A stretch of DNA of 64,000 nucleotides from an uncultured Nocardioides sp. GTDB lineage: Bacteria; Actinomycetota; Actinomycetes; Propionibacteriales; Nocardioidaceae. The position numbers and the translations under genes are program-made. Below the pieces are notes generated by a model that saw only the letters and a list, made by a program, of their open reading frames with translations, was not told the DNA's origin and did not search any database. Below are positions 55,233 to 63,893 of the stretch, piece after piece. The stretch covers positions 1-64,000 of the forward strand of contig NZ_CANLDB010000001.1 of assembly GCF_947489365.1 (NCBI RefSeq). Reading direction: 5' to 3'. The first letter of the stretch is position 1. Each line of letters begins with the position of its first letter.

Positions 55233-55548
55233 GGGCCGAGTCGGCACGTCTGCGCAGCTCTCCGGGGTCGAGTCGGCAGTAACGTGCGCCGAGACCGGGT
55301 ACGTCGGCCGCTCGCTGCCGCTTCTGCTCGCCGGCTCACCCGGCGTGCAGACCAACCCTCCCTGACCGGTTGTCCCGCCGTTCCGCGCCACTCCTCCCGA
55401 TCGCCGAGTCGGCAGGAGCCGCCCTCGCTCGCCAAGGCTCGCTCGGTGCGTTCCAGCCGACTCGGCTCGTGGTGCCGCTCGACGCGGTCCTTCTTCTCAC
55501 CGGGTGCCGCCCGGGGCGGGCGGTCCGTCCACCGGGGATGATGGGCGG
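55233..55548. repeat. Intergenic region with dispersed GAGTCGGCA repeats, no gene
   Basis: This 316-bp gap between pirin and tag has no supported gene. A 22-nt segment at 55238-55259 is identical to the unit of the 31-kb array; further cores are GAGTCGGCAG at 55270-55279, CGCCGAGTCGGCA at 55402-55414, and the inverted palindrome AGCCGACTCGGCT at 55455-55467. The arrangement of direct cores closed by an inverted core resembles the array at 31079-31184. The tag promoter is presumably at its right end. Confidence 0.75.
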
Positions 55549-56142
55549 GTGGACGCGGTGGTGGGGGAGGACGGGGTCGCGCGGTGCGTGTGGGCGGCGA
55601 CGCCCGGGGAGATGCGGGACTACCACGACACCGAGTGGGGCGTGCCGGTCACCGGCGAGTCCGCGCTGTTCGAGCGGCTGACCCTCGAGGCGTTCCAGTC
55701 GGGGCTGTCGTGGGCGATCATCCTGCGCAAGCGCCCGGCCTTCCGGGAGGCGTTCGCCGGCTTCGACGTCGACGAGGTCGCCGGCTGGGGCGAGCCCGAG
55801 GCCGGGCGGCTGCTGGCGGACGCCGGCATCGTCCGCAACCGGGCCAAGATCGAGGCCACCCTCGCCAACGCCCGCGCCGCCGTGGACCTGCGCCCCGACG
55901 GTGGACTCGAGGCCCTCGTCGAGCAGCACCGCCCGCCGCCGGAGCGGCAGCCGGCGCCGCGGACCCTCGAGGAGGTCCCCACCACGTCCGAGGAGTCCAC
56001 CGCCCTCAGCAAGGCCCTCAAGAAGCGCGGGTTCCGCTTCGTCGGCCCCACCACCATGCACGCGCTGATGGAGGCGCTCGGCGTGGTGGACACCCACCTG
56101 ACCGGCTGCCACCGCCGCGGCGTGGCAGCGTACGGCGGATGA
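55549..56142 (+). CDS. tag: DNA-3-methyladenine glycosylase I
   Basis: Base-excision repair enzyme removing 3-methyladenine from DNA; 197 aa. The structural zinc ligands are recognisable: Cys in RCVWA and His in DYHDTEWG at the N-terminus, His and Cys in DTHLTGCHRR at the C-terminus. The HhH-like core FQSGLSWAIILRKRPAFREAF is also typical. The GTG at 55549 gives the normal family length; upstream in-frame ATG at 55504 adds 15 unrelated residues. Overlaps the amidase gene by 4 nt. Confidence 0.93.
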   Translation: MDAVVGEDGVARCVWAATPGEMRDYHDTEWGVPVTGESALFERLTLEAFQSGLSWAIILRKRPAFREAFAGFDVDEVAGWGEPEAGRLLADAGIVRNRAKIEATLANARAAVDLRPDGGLEALVEQHRPPPERQPAPRTLEEVPTTSEESTALSKALKKRGFRFVGPTTMHALMEALGVVDTHLTGCHRRGVAAYGG

Positions 56143-57557
56143 GCGACGCAGCAGCCGGCCCGCCGGTCCACGCCTTCAGCGACGACGCCCTCGGCACCCA
56201 CGACGCGGTCGGGCTGGCCGCCGAGATCGCGGCGCGGCGGGTGTCGGTGCCCGAGGTCGTCGAGGCCGCGATCGCCCGCAGCGACGGCGTCGCCGCGCAG
56301 CTCGGCGGCATCGCCCACCCGGCGTACGACGAGGCGCGGCGGCTCGCCCGCGACCCTGCCGGCGGGTTCTTCGCCGGGGTCCCGTTCTGGGTCAAGGACA
56401 ACGCCGACCTGGCCGGCAGCCCCACCATGGAGGGCACCGACGCCTGGGATCCCGAGCCCGCCCGCGGCGACGGCGACTACGCCCGCATGGCCCGCGCCAC
56501 CGGCCTGCTCCCGCTCGGCAAGAGCCAGCTCAGCGAGTTCGGCTTCTCCGCCTCCGCCGAACACCCCCGCCTCGGGCCGGTCCGCAACCCGTGGGACCCG
56601 ACCCGCACCGCCGGGGCGTCGTCCGCCGGTGCCGCGGTCATGGTCGCCACGGGGGCCGTCCCGCTGGCCCACGCGAACGACGGCGGCGGGTCGATCCGGA
56701 TCCCCGCCTCGTGCTGCGGCCTCGTCGGGCTCAAGCCCACCCGCGGCCGCCTCGCCCAGGACAAGGCCCTGCGCGAGATGCCGGTGCGGATCGTCCACGA
56801 CGGCGTCCTGAGCCGCACCGTCCGCGACACCGCGGCGTTCTACCGGGAGGCCGAGAAGGTCTACCGCGACCTGGCGCTGCCCCCGGTCGGCGACATCACC
56901 CGCCCCGCCCACGCGAGACTGCGGGTCGCGCTGGTCACCGAGAGCCCCGCCGGTCCCGTCGACGACGAGGTGCTGCGCCTGACCCACGAGACGGCGGCGA
57001 CCCTGGAGCGGCTCGGCCACCACGTCGAGCCCGCCGTCGCGCCCGTGCCCGACAGCTTCGTCGACGACTTCCTCGCCTACTGGGCGTTCCTCGCCCTCGC
57101 CTCCCTGGGCCGCGGGCCGCGCGCCCACGGCCCGTCCTGGGACGCCGACCGCCTGGACGCCCTCACCCACCACCTCGCCCGCTACGCCAAGCGGCACCTC
57201 CCGAGGCTCCCGTTGGCGATCGCCCGGCTCCGGGCCTCCCGCCGGCGCAGCGCCCGCTTCCTGTCCTCGTACGACGTCGTCCTGACGCCGACGCTGGCCC
57301 ACCCGACGCCGCCGGTCGGCCACCTCGACCCGACCCAGGACGGCGCGCTCGTCCTCGAGCGGCTGCTGGCCTGGGTGGGCTTCACGCCGCTGCAGAACGC
57401 GACCGGCGACCCGGCCCTGTCCCTGCCGCTGGCCCGGACCTCCGAGGGTCTCCCGGTGGGCATGATGCTCAGCGCGGGAGCCGGTCGTGAGGCCCTGCTC
57501 CTGGAGCTCGGCTACGAGCTGGAGGAGGCCGTCGGCTGGCCGTCGACGGCGTCCTGA
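56139..57557 (+). CDS. Amidase-signature family amidase
   Basis: 472-aa amidase of the Ser-cisSer-Lys class. Catalytic Lys is in GVPFWVKDNADLAG, the cis-Ser in TAGASSAGAAVMVATG (a variant of the usual GGSSGG), and the nucleophile Ser in HANDGGGSIRIPAS; CGLVGLKPTRGR follows. Substrate is unknown (amide, nitrile-derived or peptide-amide). Translationally coupled to tag, an odd pairing of repair and amide hydrolysis that may be simple neighbourhood. Confidence 0.92.
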   Translation: MSDAAAGPPVHAFSDDALGTHDAVGLAAEIAARRVSVPEVVEAAIARSDGVAAQLGGIAHPAYDEARRLARDPAGGFFAGVPFWVKDNADLAGSPTMEGTDAWDPEPARGDGDYARMARATGLLPLGKSQLSEFGFSASAEHPRLGPVRNPWDPTRTAGASSAGAAVMVATGAVPLAHANDGGGSIRIPASCCGLVGLKPTRGRLAQDKALREMPVRIVHDGVLSRTVRDTAAFYREAEKVYRDLALPPVGDITRPAHARLRVALVTESPAGPVDDEVLRLTHETAATLERLGHHVEPAVAPVPDSFVDDFLAYWAFLALASLGRGPRAHGPSWDADRLDALTHHLARYAKRHLPRLPLAIARLRASRRRSARFLSSYDVVLTPTLAHPTPPVGHLDPTQDGALVLERLLAWVGFTPLQNATGDPALSLPLARTSEGLPVGMMLSAGAGREALLLELGYELEEAVGWPSTAS

Positions 57558-57629
57558 CGGGCCCGGGGAGCGCAGGTCGGAGGCCGATTTCGCAGCCCTC
57601 CGACCCCGTGTGTATCGTTCTTCCGCGTT

Positions 57630-57702
57630 GCCCCTTTAGCTCAGTCGGCAGAGCGTCTCCATGGTAAGGAGAAGGTCTACGGTTCGATTCCGTAAAGGGG
57701 CT
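57630..57702 (+). tRNA. tRNA-Thr (anticodon GGT)
   Basis: Acceptor stem GCCCCTT/AAGGGGC is perfect. Anticodon stem TCTCC/GGAGA encloses loop ATGGTAA with anticodon GGT. T arm TACGG-TTCGATT-CCGTA is intact. CCA is not encoded. It lies 73 bp after the amidase stop and 41 bp before tRNA-Met. Confidence 0.96.
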
Positions 57703-57743
57703 CTGGGTGGGAGCCGTCGACGACGGCCAGTCCACATGCCCAT

Positions 57744-57820
57744 GGCGGGGTAGCTCAGGTGGTTAGAGCACACGACTCATAATCGTGGTGTCGCGGGTTC
57801 GAGTCCCGCCTCCGCTACCA
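57744..57820 (+). tRNA. tRNA-Met (anticodon CAT)
   Basis: Acceptor GGCGGGG pairs with CTCCGCT (two G-T pairs). Anticodon stem CACGA/TCGTG encloses loop CTCATAA with anticodon CAT; T arm GCGGG-TTCGAGT-CCCGC. The 3' CCA is encoded (57818-57820). The elongator type is inferred from the anticodon-stem sequence, which lacks the three G-C pairs of initiator tRNA. Confidence 0.95.
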
Positions 57821-57865
57821 CCCTCCTAGCACCATCCGATCCAGTTCCGACCAGAGGACACTCAC

Positions 57866-58036
57866 GTGGCCAGCAAGAGCTCCGACGTCCGCCCGAAGAT
57901 CACTCTCGCCTGCGTGGAGTGCAAGGAGCGGAACTACATCACCAAGAAGAACCGGCGCAACGACCCGGACCGTCTGGAGATGAAGAAGTTCTGCCCGCGC
58001 TGCCGCACGCACACGGCGCACCGCGAGACGCGCTGA
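57866..58036 (+). CDS. rpmG: 50S ribosomal protein L33
   Basis: 56-aa ribosomal protein starting GTG at 57866 ([19 protein letters not shown] after the start residue). Both CxxC pairs of the zinc-binding form are present (ACVEC and FCPRC), with [18 protein letters not shown] between. It directly follows two tRNA genes and precedes the MaoC dehydratase pair, the same order as the rpmG-had block of mycobacteria. Confidence 0.96.
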   Translation: MASKSSDVRPKITLACVECKERNYITKKNRRNDPDRLEMKKFCPRCRTHTAHRETR

Positions 58037-58070
58037 CGCAGCCACCGGCTCAGCGCACGACGACACCGCA

Positions 58071-58105
58071 CGAGGCGGCCGCCCCACTCCGGGGCGGTCG
58101 CCTCG
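58071..58105 (+). terminator. Terminator after rpmG
   Basis: A 15-bp stem (CGAGGCGGCCGCCCC with its complement, one G-T pair) and a 5-nt ACTCC loop start 35 bp after the rpmG stop. The next gene begins 30 bp later, with a TAGGTT element at 58122-58127 that could be its -10 box. Confidence 0.8.
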
Positions 58106-58134
58106 TCGCACGTCCGGCGGATAGGTTGAGGGAC

Positions 58135-58551
58135 ATGGCACTCACGGACGACCTCGTCGGTCGCACCTATGCGCCGACGGCGCCGTACGAGGTGACCGCG
58201 GTGAAGGTGCGCGAGTTCACCGCCGCCACGCAGGGCGAGGTCCCGGACGCCGACCGCGACGCCCCGGCCATCGCGCCGACGTTCCCGATCGTGCTGGCCT
58301 TCGACGCGATGAACGCGTTCCTCGCCGCCGAGGGCATCGACCTGGCGCGGATCGTGCACGGCGACCAGGGCTTCCGCTACGACCGCCCCGTCCGCATCGG
58401 CGACCGCCTGGTCGCGACCCTCGAGGTGGCCTCCGCCCGCCGGGTGCGCGACATGGACATCATCGGCACCTCCAGCGTGATCACCGACGCGGACGGCGAG
58501 CGCGTCCTGGTCGCGACCGCCACCCTCATCCACCGCGGAGGCGACGCATGA
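58135..58551 (+). CDS. FAS1-like/MaoC N-terminal dehydratase subunit (HadA-like)
   Basis: 138-aa hot-dog protein similar to the HadA/HadC subunit of mycobacterial 3-hydroxyacyl-thioester dehydratase. Recognisable: MALTDDLVGRTYAPTAPYEV, VREFTAAT, IAPTFPIVLAFDA, and DQGFRYDRPVRIGDRL. This type binds substrate but lacks the catalytic Asp-His pair, so it needs the partner encoded next. ATG overlap (ATGA) with the partner supports a heterodimer. The physiological acyl substrate here is uncertain. Confidence 0.88.
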   Translation: MALTDDLVGRTYAPTAPYEVTAVKVREFTAATQGEVPDADRDAPAIAPTFPIVLAFDAMNAFLAAEGIDLARIVHGDQGFRYDRPVRIGDRLVATLEVASARRVRDMDIIGTSSVITDADGERVLVATATLIHRGGDA

Positions 58552-58940
58552 ACCCCGGCGACGAGCTCAGCCCCCGCACGTTCACGATCACCCGGGCCGA
58601 CCTGGTCCGGTACGCCGGCGCCAGCGGCGACCTCAACCAGATCCACTGGTCCGACCGGGTCGCGACCGCGGTCGGGCTGGACGGCGTCATCGCCCACGGC
58701 ATGCTCACCCTCGGCCTCGTGGGCCGCGCGGTCACCGACTGGACGGACGACGCCGAGGTGGTCGAGCTGGCCGCCAAGTTCACGGCTCCCGTCGCGGTGC
58801 CGGACGACGACGACGGGGTCGAGATCGTCGTCGCCGGCACCGTGAAGGGCGTGGAGGACGGGCTGACCACCCTCGCGCTCGTCGTCACGTGCGGGGACAA
58901 GAAGGTGCTGGGCAACCCCCGGGCGGTCGTGCGTGCCTGA
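58548..58940 (+). CDS. MaoC-family dehydratase, catalytic subunit (HadB-like)
   Basis: 130-aa hot-dog protein with the full hydratase 2 motif: YAGASGDLNQIHWSD (catalytic Asp and His) followed by GVIAHGMLTLGL. It is the catalytic partner of the preceding subunit; the pair probably dehydrates 3-hydroxyacyl thioesters. The stop lies 5 nt inside the murB gene, an 8-nt overlap. Confidence 0.9.
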   Translation: MNPGDELSPRTFTITRADLVRYAGASGDLNQIHWSDRVATAVGLDGVIAHGMLTLGLVGRAVTDWTDDAEVVELAAKFTAPVAVPDDDDGVEIVVAGTVKGVEDGLTTLALVVTCGDKKVLGNPRAVVRA

Positions 58941-60000
58941 GCCCCGGCTCGCGGACCGGACCACGCTGCGCCTCGGCGGGCCCGCCCGCCGCTGGGTGAC
59001 GGCCACGACCACCGACGCCCTGGTCGAGACCGTCGCGGACGCCGACGAGCGCGACGAGCCCGTCCTGGTGCTCGGCGGCGGCAGCAACCTCGTCGTCGCC
59101 GACGACGGGTTCGACGGTCTGGTCGTCGAGGTCGCGACCACCGGCGTCCGCACCGACACCGACCCCACCGGCGCGCCGTCCACCGACCCGGCCTGCGGAG
59201 GCGAGCTCGTCACCGTGGCGGCGGGGGAGGACTGGGACGCCCTCTGCGCCCGCGCCGTCGCCTCCGGGTGGGTGGGCATCGAGGCCCTCTCCGGCATCCC
59301 CGGCTCGGTCGGCGCCACCCCGGTGCAGAACGTCGGCGCCTACGGCCAGGAGGTCGCGCAGACGATCTGGAGCGTCGCCACCTGGGACCGCCTCGAGCGG
59401 CGCCGCCGGACGCTCGCCGCCGCCGACTGCGGCTTCGGTTACCGCGACAGCCGCTTCAAGCGCGAGCCCGGCCGCTGGGTCGTGCTCGAGGTGACCTTCC
59501 AGCTGCGCCGCGGCGACGTGGGCACCCCCGTCCGGTACGCCGAGCTGGCCCGCACCCTCGGCGTCGACGAGGGCGCGCGTGCGCCGCTGGCCGCGGTCCG
59601 CGACGCCGTCCTCGGCCTCCGCCGCGGCAAGGGCATGGTGCTCGACGACACCGACCCCGACACCTGGAGCGCCGGTTCGTTCTTCACCAACCCGGTCCTC
59701 GCCGACGACGCCGCGGCGCGACTGCCCGAGGACGCCCCGCGGTGGCCCGTCGAGGGCGGCGGCGTGAAGACGTCCGCGGCCTGGCTGATCCAGCACGCCG
59801 GCTTCGACCGCGGCCACGGGCTCGACCGGCCCGACGCCCACGTCGGGCTGTCGACCAAGCACACCCTGGCGCTGACGAACCGGGGCGGCGCCACCGCCGA
59901 CGAGCTGCTCGCGCTCGCCCGCGAGGTCCGCGACGGCGTCGAGGCGGCGTACGGCGTCCGGCTGGTCAACGAGCCGGTCCTCGTCGGCTGCACGCTGTAG
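58933..60000 (+). CDS. murB: UDP-N-acetylmuramate dehydrogenase
   Basis: FAD enzyme reducing UDP-GlcNAc-enolpyruvate to UDP-MurNAc in peptidoglycan synthesis; 355 aa. FAD-binding VLGGGSNLVVADDGFDG, GIEALSGIPGSVGATPVQNV and QNVGAYGQEV are clear; the catalytic region YRDSRFK, GSFFTNPVL with its Ser, and C-terminal LVNEPVLVG are typical. The spacing fits the type I enzyme. GTG start at 58933 lies within the end of the hadB-like gene. Confidence 0.96.
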   Translation: MPEPRLADRTTLRLGGPARRWVTATTTDALVETVADADERDEPVLVLGGGSNLVVADDGFDGLVVEVATTGVRTDTDPTGAPSTDPACGGELVTVAAGEDWDALCARAVASGWVGIEALSGIPGSVGATPVQNVGAYGQEVAQTIWSVATWDRLERRRRTLAAADCGFGYRDSRFKREPGRWVVLEVTFQLRRGDVGTPVRYAELARTLGVDEGARAPLAAVRDAVLGLRRGKGMVLDDTDPDTWSAGSFFTNPVLADDAAARLPEDAPRWPVEGGGVKTSAAWLIQHAGFDRGHGLDRPDAHVGLSTKHTLALTNRGGATADELLALAREVRDGVEAAYGVRLVNEPVLVGCTL

Positions 60001-60001
60001 G

Positions 60002-60031
60002 CGGGCCAGCCGGTCTGGACCTGCTGGCCCG
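60002..60031 (+). terminator. Hairpin after murB
   Basis: A 9-bp stem CGGGCCAGC/GCTGGCCCG with a 12-nt loop begins immediately after the murB stop codon and may end the murB transcript before the independent secreted-protein gene at 60062. Confidence 0.5.
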
Positions 60032-60061
60032 GCGGTCCGGGGCTGCCTACGCTCCGGACGC

Positions 60062-61315
60062 ATGACCCCCTCCCGTGTCCGCCGCAGGGTCCTCGCGCCC
60101 CTCTGCCCCGTCGTCCTCACCGCCCTGCTGGTGAGCCCCTCGGCGGTCGCCGTCGCCGCCGAGGACGTCCGTGGCACCGAGGTCCCCGGTGCGTCGACCC
60201 GGGCCGAGGCCCTGGACGCCTACCGCACCGTGCAGGACGCCATCGCGGTCCCGGCCGGGTGGACCGGGTCGGTCGACGGCTGCCGGGTCGGCACCGAGTC
60301 GGCGGAGTCGAAGGCGGCCACGCTCGCGAGCATCAACGCGCTCCGGTCGATGGTCGACGCGGCGCCGGTGCGGCTCGACGCCGACCTCGACCGCAAGGCG
60401 CTCGCCGCCGCGCTGATGATGCGCGCCGAGGGCAACCTCAGCCACGACCCCGGTGAGGACTGGGCCTGCTGGAGCGACGAGGGAGACGAGGCTGCCGGTA
60501 ACTCCAACCTGTTCCTCGGCTACTCCGGCGCCCAGGCGATGGAGGGCTTCGTCGACGACTCGGGCATCGACTCCCTCGGCCACCGGCGGTGGCTCCTCAA
60601 CCCGGGAGCCCGGACGTTCGGCACGGGCTCGACCGGCTCGACCAACGCCCTCTGGGTCTTCGGCCCCGGCTCGGTGACCCCGCCCGAGCGCACCACCGTG
60701 GCGTGGCCGCCCGCCGGCTACGTGGCCGAGCCGTGGGTCTTCCAGGAGTGGTCGCTCGAGATCATCGAGGCCGACCTCACGGGCCTGGACCGCGCCCGCG
60801 TCGAGGTGAGCATCGACGGGGAGCCGACCGCGGTCACCCGGGTGCAGCCGATCGACAGCTACTACACCATCGGCAGCGGCCTGCAGTGGCGCGTGCCGGC
60901 CGCCTCCTCGCTCCCGGGTGGCGACCACGACGTCACCGTCACCGTCAGCGGCATCACCGTCGACGGCGACAGCACGCCGATCACCTGGAGCACCACGGTG
61001 GTCGACCCGGACGGCGGCGACCCGCCGCCGGTCGTCGACCCGCCGAGCTTCACCTCCCGGCCCACCGTGAAGCCCGCCCGCGGCAGCACCGGCGCCGTGG
61101 GCCCCGGCACGAAGCTGGTGGCCCGGTGGGGCGTGGAGGGCTCCGACGGCGAGACCGTGACCTGGACCCGCGACGGGCGGGCGATGAGCGGCGCCACCGG
61201 CAGGTCGTACGTCGTCCGCCGCGCCGACCGCGGCCACGCCCTGCGCGCCGTCGTGGTCGCCACCGGCGAGGGCGGCACCGCGACGAAGCGCTCGAACGTC
61301 GTCCGCGTGGGCTGA
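60062..61315 (+). CDS. Secreted CAP (SCP/PR-1-like) domain protein
   Basis: 417 aa with a Sec signal (Arg-rich start, hydrophobic core, VAVAA cleavage area about residue 33). A CAP domain follows (about 75-200) with LDADLDRKALAAALMM, NLSHDPGEDW and GIDSLGHRRWLLNP, where two His residues occupy the usual metal-site positions. The C-terminal half has two beta-rich regions separated by a Pro-rich linker (DPDGGDPPPVVDPP), resembling Ig-like domains that end with SNVVRVG. No catalytic role can be assigned; probably a cell-surface or extracellular protein. Confidence 0.85.
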   Translation: MTPSRVRRRVLAPLCPVVLTALLVSPSAVAVAAEDVRGTEVPGASTRAEALDAYRTVQDAIAVPAGWTGSVDGCRVGTESAESKAATLASINALRSMVDAAPVRLDADLDRKALAAALMMRAEGNLSHDPGEDWACWSDEGDEAAGNSNLFLGYSGAQAMEGFVDDSGIDSLGHRRWLLNPGARTFGTGSTGSTNALWVFGPGSVTPPERTTVAWPPAGYVAEPWVFQEWSLEIIEADLTGLDRARVEVSIDGEPTAVTRVQPIDSYYTIGSGLQWRVPAASSLPGGDHDVTVTVSGITVDGDSTPITWSTTVVDPDGGDPPPVVDPPSFTSRPTVKPARGSTGAVGPGTKLVARWGVEGSDGETVTWTRDGRAMSGATGRSYVVRRADRGHALRAVVVATGEGGTATKRSNVVRVG

Positions 61316-61329
61316 GCGGCCTCGGACGG

Positions 61330-61791
61330 TCAGGCGCTGAAGGCGAGCCCCGCGAAGAACAGGAAGAACAGGACGACCCCGATCACGCCCAGCGCCAGCA
61401 GCACGGTGCCGATGATCCCCATGACGTACCCGGCCTGTGCCTCGCCGCGACCCGAGTACTGACCGGGGTTGGCGTCGATCTCCTTCATCGCCCTCGAGCC
61501 GGTCACCCACGCGAAGGGGGAGACGAGGACGGGCAGACCGCAGAAGAAGAAGCCGCCCAGGCCGATGAGGCCGAGGACCAGGGCGGTGGTGGACGACGGG
61601 TGCTTGGGCGGCAGCCCGTAGCCGTAGCCCTGCTGGCCGTACGGCGACGGCTGGTACCCCGCGCCGTACTGGGGCTGCTGGCCGTAACCCTGGCCGTAAC
61701 CCTGCTGGTACGGCGACTGGTCGTACGACGGCTGGTCGCCCGGCTTGGACAGGTTCGGTCGGTCGCCGGACGGCGGCTGCTGGTCGCTCAT
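61330..61791 (-). CDS. DUF4190-type membrane protein, copy 1
   Basis: 153 aa: a ~65-residue Gln/Tyr/Gly/Pro-rich, low-complexity cytoplasmic N-terminus (SPYQQGYGQGYGQQPQYGAG) then the domain LPPKHPSSTTALVLGLIGLG with two helices (about 67-95 and 120-150) and a central EIDANPGQYSGRGEAQAGYV loop. ATG at 61791. One of three tandem paralogues with the same design; role unknown. Confidence 0.85.
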   Translation of the reverse strand: MSDQQPPSGDRPNLSKPGDQPSYDQSPYQQGYGQGYGQQPQYGAGYQPSPYGQQGYGYGLPPKHPSSTTALVLGLIGLGGFFFCGLPVLVSPFAWVTGSRAMKEIDANPGQYSGRGEAQAGYVMGIIGTVLLALGVIGVVLFFLFFAGLAFSA

Positions 61792-61835
61792 GGCCTCATT
61801 CTGACTCGTGGTGCCGGTCGGACGCTGTCGCCTGT

Positions 61836-62324
61836 TCAGGTGGAGGAGAGCACGCCGAGGAAGCCGGCGAACAGGCCGATGACCAGGATCACGTACAGCA
61901 GGACGAAGAGGGACCCGAGCACGAGCAGGACGGTGCCGACGATCCCCATGACGTAGCCGGCCTGGGCGTCGCCGCGCCCGCCGAGCGTGCCGCCGGAGGC
62001 GTCGATCTCCCGCACGGCCCGGCCGCCCGTCACCCAGGCCCACGGCGCGACGACGAGGGGGAGCCCGCACATCAGGCCGCCGCCGAGCGCGACGATGCCG
62101 AGCACCATCGCCGTCGTCGCCGACGGGTGCTTCGGTGGCAGGGGGTGCCCCGGGGCGAACCCCGGCCCGGGGGGACCGGGGTACGCCGGTGGGCCGAAGC
62201 CCGGCTGCTGGAAGGGCTGCTGGTACGGCACCTGCTCGTACGGCGACTGCGGGTACGGCCTGGTCCGCCGGTCGTCCTTGGCCAGGGTCGGCCGGTCGTC
62301 GGGCGGTGGCTGCGAGTCGTTCAC
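61836..62324 (-). CDS. DUF4190-type membrane protein, copy 2
   Basis: 162 aa with a Pro/Gln/Tyr-rich tail followed by LPPKHPSATTAMVLGIVALG, the loop REIDASGGTLGGRGDAQAGY and a second helix. Start is GTG at 62324. The loop and helix-1 motif match copies 1 and 3, but tails are unrelated in detail, consistent with relaxed constraint on the low-complexity part. 44 bp separate it from copy 1. Confidence 0.85.
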   Translation of the reverse strand: MNDSQPPPDDRPTLAKDDRRTRPYPQSPYEQVPYQQPFQQPGFGPPAYPGPPGPGFAPGHPLPPKHPSATTAMVLGIVALGGGLMCGLPLVVAPWAWVTGGRAVREIDASGGTLGGRGDAQAGYVMGIVGTVLLVLGSLFVLLYVILVIGLFAGFLGVLSST

Positions 62325-62355
62325 GGGGACGTCCTCCTCGGGTGCGGGACCGGGC

Positions 62356-62829
62356 TCACGGGCTCGCGACCCAGTAGACGAGCGCCGCCACCAGGAGGGC
62401 CAGCACCGCGGACCCCAGGGACCCGAGCACGAGGCCGGCGACCGCGGCCCCGCGGCCGGTGAGGGCACCGCCGGAGGCGTCGATCTCCCGGACCACGCGG
62501 CGTCCGGTGAGGACCGCGACGGGCGCGGCGAGCAGCGGCACGTAGCAGAGGACCCCGCCGGCGAGGCCGATGACGCCCAGGGTGAGGGCGACCGACGCCG
62601 AGGGGTGCTGCACCGGGACGGCGGCGGGCGTCGACAACGGCCCGCGGTGCGGTCCGGCCGGGAACGGCGGGTACGACAGCGGCAGCGGGGAGCCGTCCAC
62701 GGCGCCCCAGGGGTAGCTCTCGTACGGCGACGGGCCGGACGACGGCGCCGGCTCGTCCCGGGCCCGGTCCGACCGGCGGTCGGACGCGTCGAGCTCACGC
62801 CACCGCTCGGAGGGGTCCAGGTCGCTCAC
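62356..62829 (-). CDS. DUF4190-type membrane protein, copy 3
   Basis: 157 aa: charged N-terminal segment, Pro/Ser-rich linker, helix starting HPSASVALTLGVIGLAGG, the loop REIDASGGALTGRGAAVAGL and a final helix. It is the most diverged copy, lacking the Gln/Tyr-rich repeats. The GTG start at 62829 overlaps the adenosine deaminase stop (GTGA), so all three membrane genes are likely in an operon headed by add. Confidence 0.82.
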   Translation of the reverse strand: MSDLDPSERWRELDASDRRSDRARDEPAPSSGPSPYESYPWGAVDGSPLPLSYPPFPAGPHRGPLSTPAAVPVQHPSASVALTLGVIGLAGGVLCYVPLLAAPVAVLTGRRVVREIDASGGALTGRGAAVAGLVLGSLGSAVLALLVAALVYWVASP

Positions 62830-63884
62830 GTCGGGGAGTGTGCCTCCTCGGCGGCGGGCGAAACCTCCCACGCGTCCACCTCGGCGAGCAGGCGGGTGCG
62901 CAGGTCGTCGGGCATGCGGGCGGCGCGGATGGACATGCGTCCCAGCTCGGCGAGGGTGGCGTCGTCGAGGTCGTGGGCGGCGCGCATCGTGGCGTACTGC
63001 GCCGCGAGGCGGGACCCGAACAGCAGGGGGTCGTCGGCCCCGAGCGCGACGGTCGCCCCGGCGGCCAGCAGCTGCGGCAGGGGCACCGTCCCGAGGTCCG
63101 GGTAGACCCCCAGCGCCACGTTCGACGTGGGGCAGACCTCGAAGGCCACCCCGGCGGACACGGCGCGGTCCAGCAGCGCGGGGTCCTCGGTGGCCCGGAC
63201 CCCGTGGCCGAGGCGGTCGGCGTGGAGCTCGTCGAGGCAGGTGCGCACCGAGGCCGGTCCGAGCAGCTCGCCGCCGTGGGGCAGCAGGGCCAGCCCGGCG
63301 CGCTCCGCGATGGCGAAGGCGCGGGAGAAGTCGGAGGTGCTGCCGCGGCGCTCGTCGTTCGACAGGCCGAAGCCGACGACGCCCTGCCCGGCGTACGCCG
63401 CCGCGAGGCGCGCCAGCGTCCGCGCGTCGAGGGGGTGACGGGTGCGGTTGGCGGCGATGACGACGGCGACCGGGAGGCCGGTGGCGGCGGTGGTGTCGGC
63501 CGCGGCGTCGAGCACCAGGTCGGTGAACGCGGTGATCCCGCCGAAGCGGGCGGCGTACCCGCTCGGGTCGACCTGGATCTCCAGCCAGCGCCCGCCGTCG
63601 GCGACGTCGTCCTCGGCCGCCTCCCGGACCAGCCGGCGGACGTCGTCGGGGGTGCGCAGCACCGACCGCGCCACGTCGTAGAGGCGCTGGAAGCGGAACC
63701 AGCCCTTCTCGTCGGCCGCCGACAGCTGCGGGGGCCACGCGGAGACGAGCGAGTCCGGCAGGTGGATCCCGTCGCGCGCCGCCAGCTCGAGCAGGGTGCC
63801 GTGCCGCATCGACCCGGTGAAGTGCAGGTGGAGGTGGGCCTTGGGCAGCGTGTCGAGCCGGCGGCGCGGCGGGCTGTCGGTCAC
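62826..63884 (-). CDS. add: Adenosine deaminase
   Basis: Zinc-dependent deaminase of purine salvage converting adenosine to inosine; 352 aa. Metal and catalytic residues are present: N-terminal HLHLHFTGS, HGGELLGP (His and Glu), RLGHGVRA, and the GADDPLLFG Asp pair. Start is GTG at 63884 with no strong ribosome-binding site visible; LPKAHLHLHF begins 13 residues later. Some family members act on adenine or other substrates; HLHLH and GADDP favour adenosine. Confidence 0.93.
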   Translation of the reverse strand: MTDSPPRRRLDTLPKAHLHLHFTGSMRHGTLLELAARDGIHLPDSLVSAWPPQLSAADEKGWFRFQRLYDVARSVLRTPDDVRRLVREAAEDDVADGGRWLEIQVDPSGYAARFGGITAFTDLVLDAAADTTAATGLPVAVVIAANRTRHPLDARTLARLAAAYAGQGVVGFGLSNDERRGSTSDFSRAFAIAERAGLALLPHGGELLGPASVRTCLDELHADRLGHGVRATEDPALLDRAVSAGVAFEVCPTSNVALGVYPDLGTVPLPQLLAAGATVALGADDPLLFGSRLAAQYATMRAAHDLDDATLAELGRMSIRAARMPDDLRTRLLAEVDAWEVSPAAEEAHSPT

Positions 63885-63893
63885 GGGCTCGAC

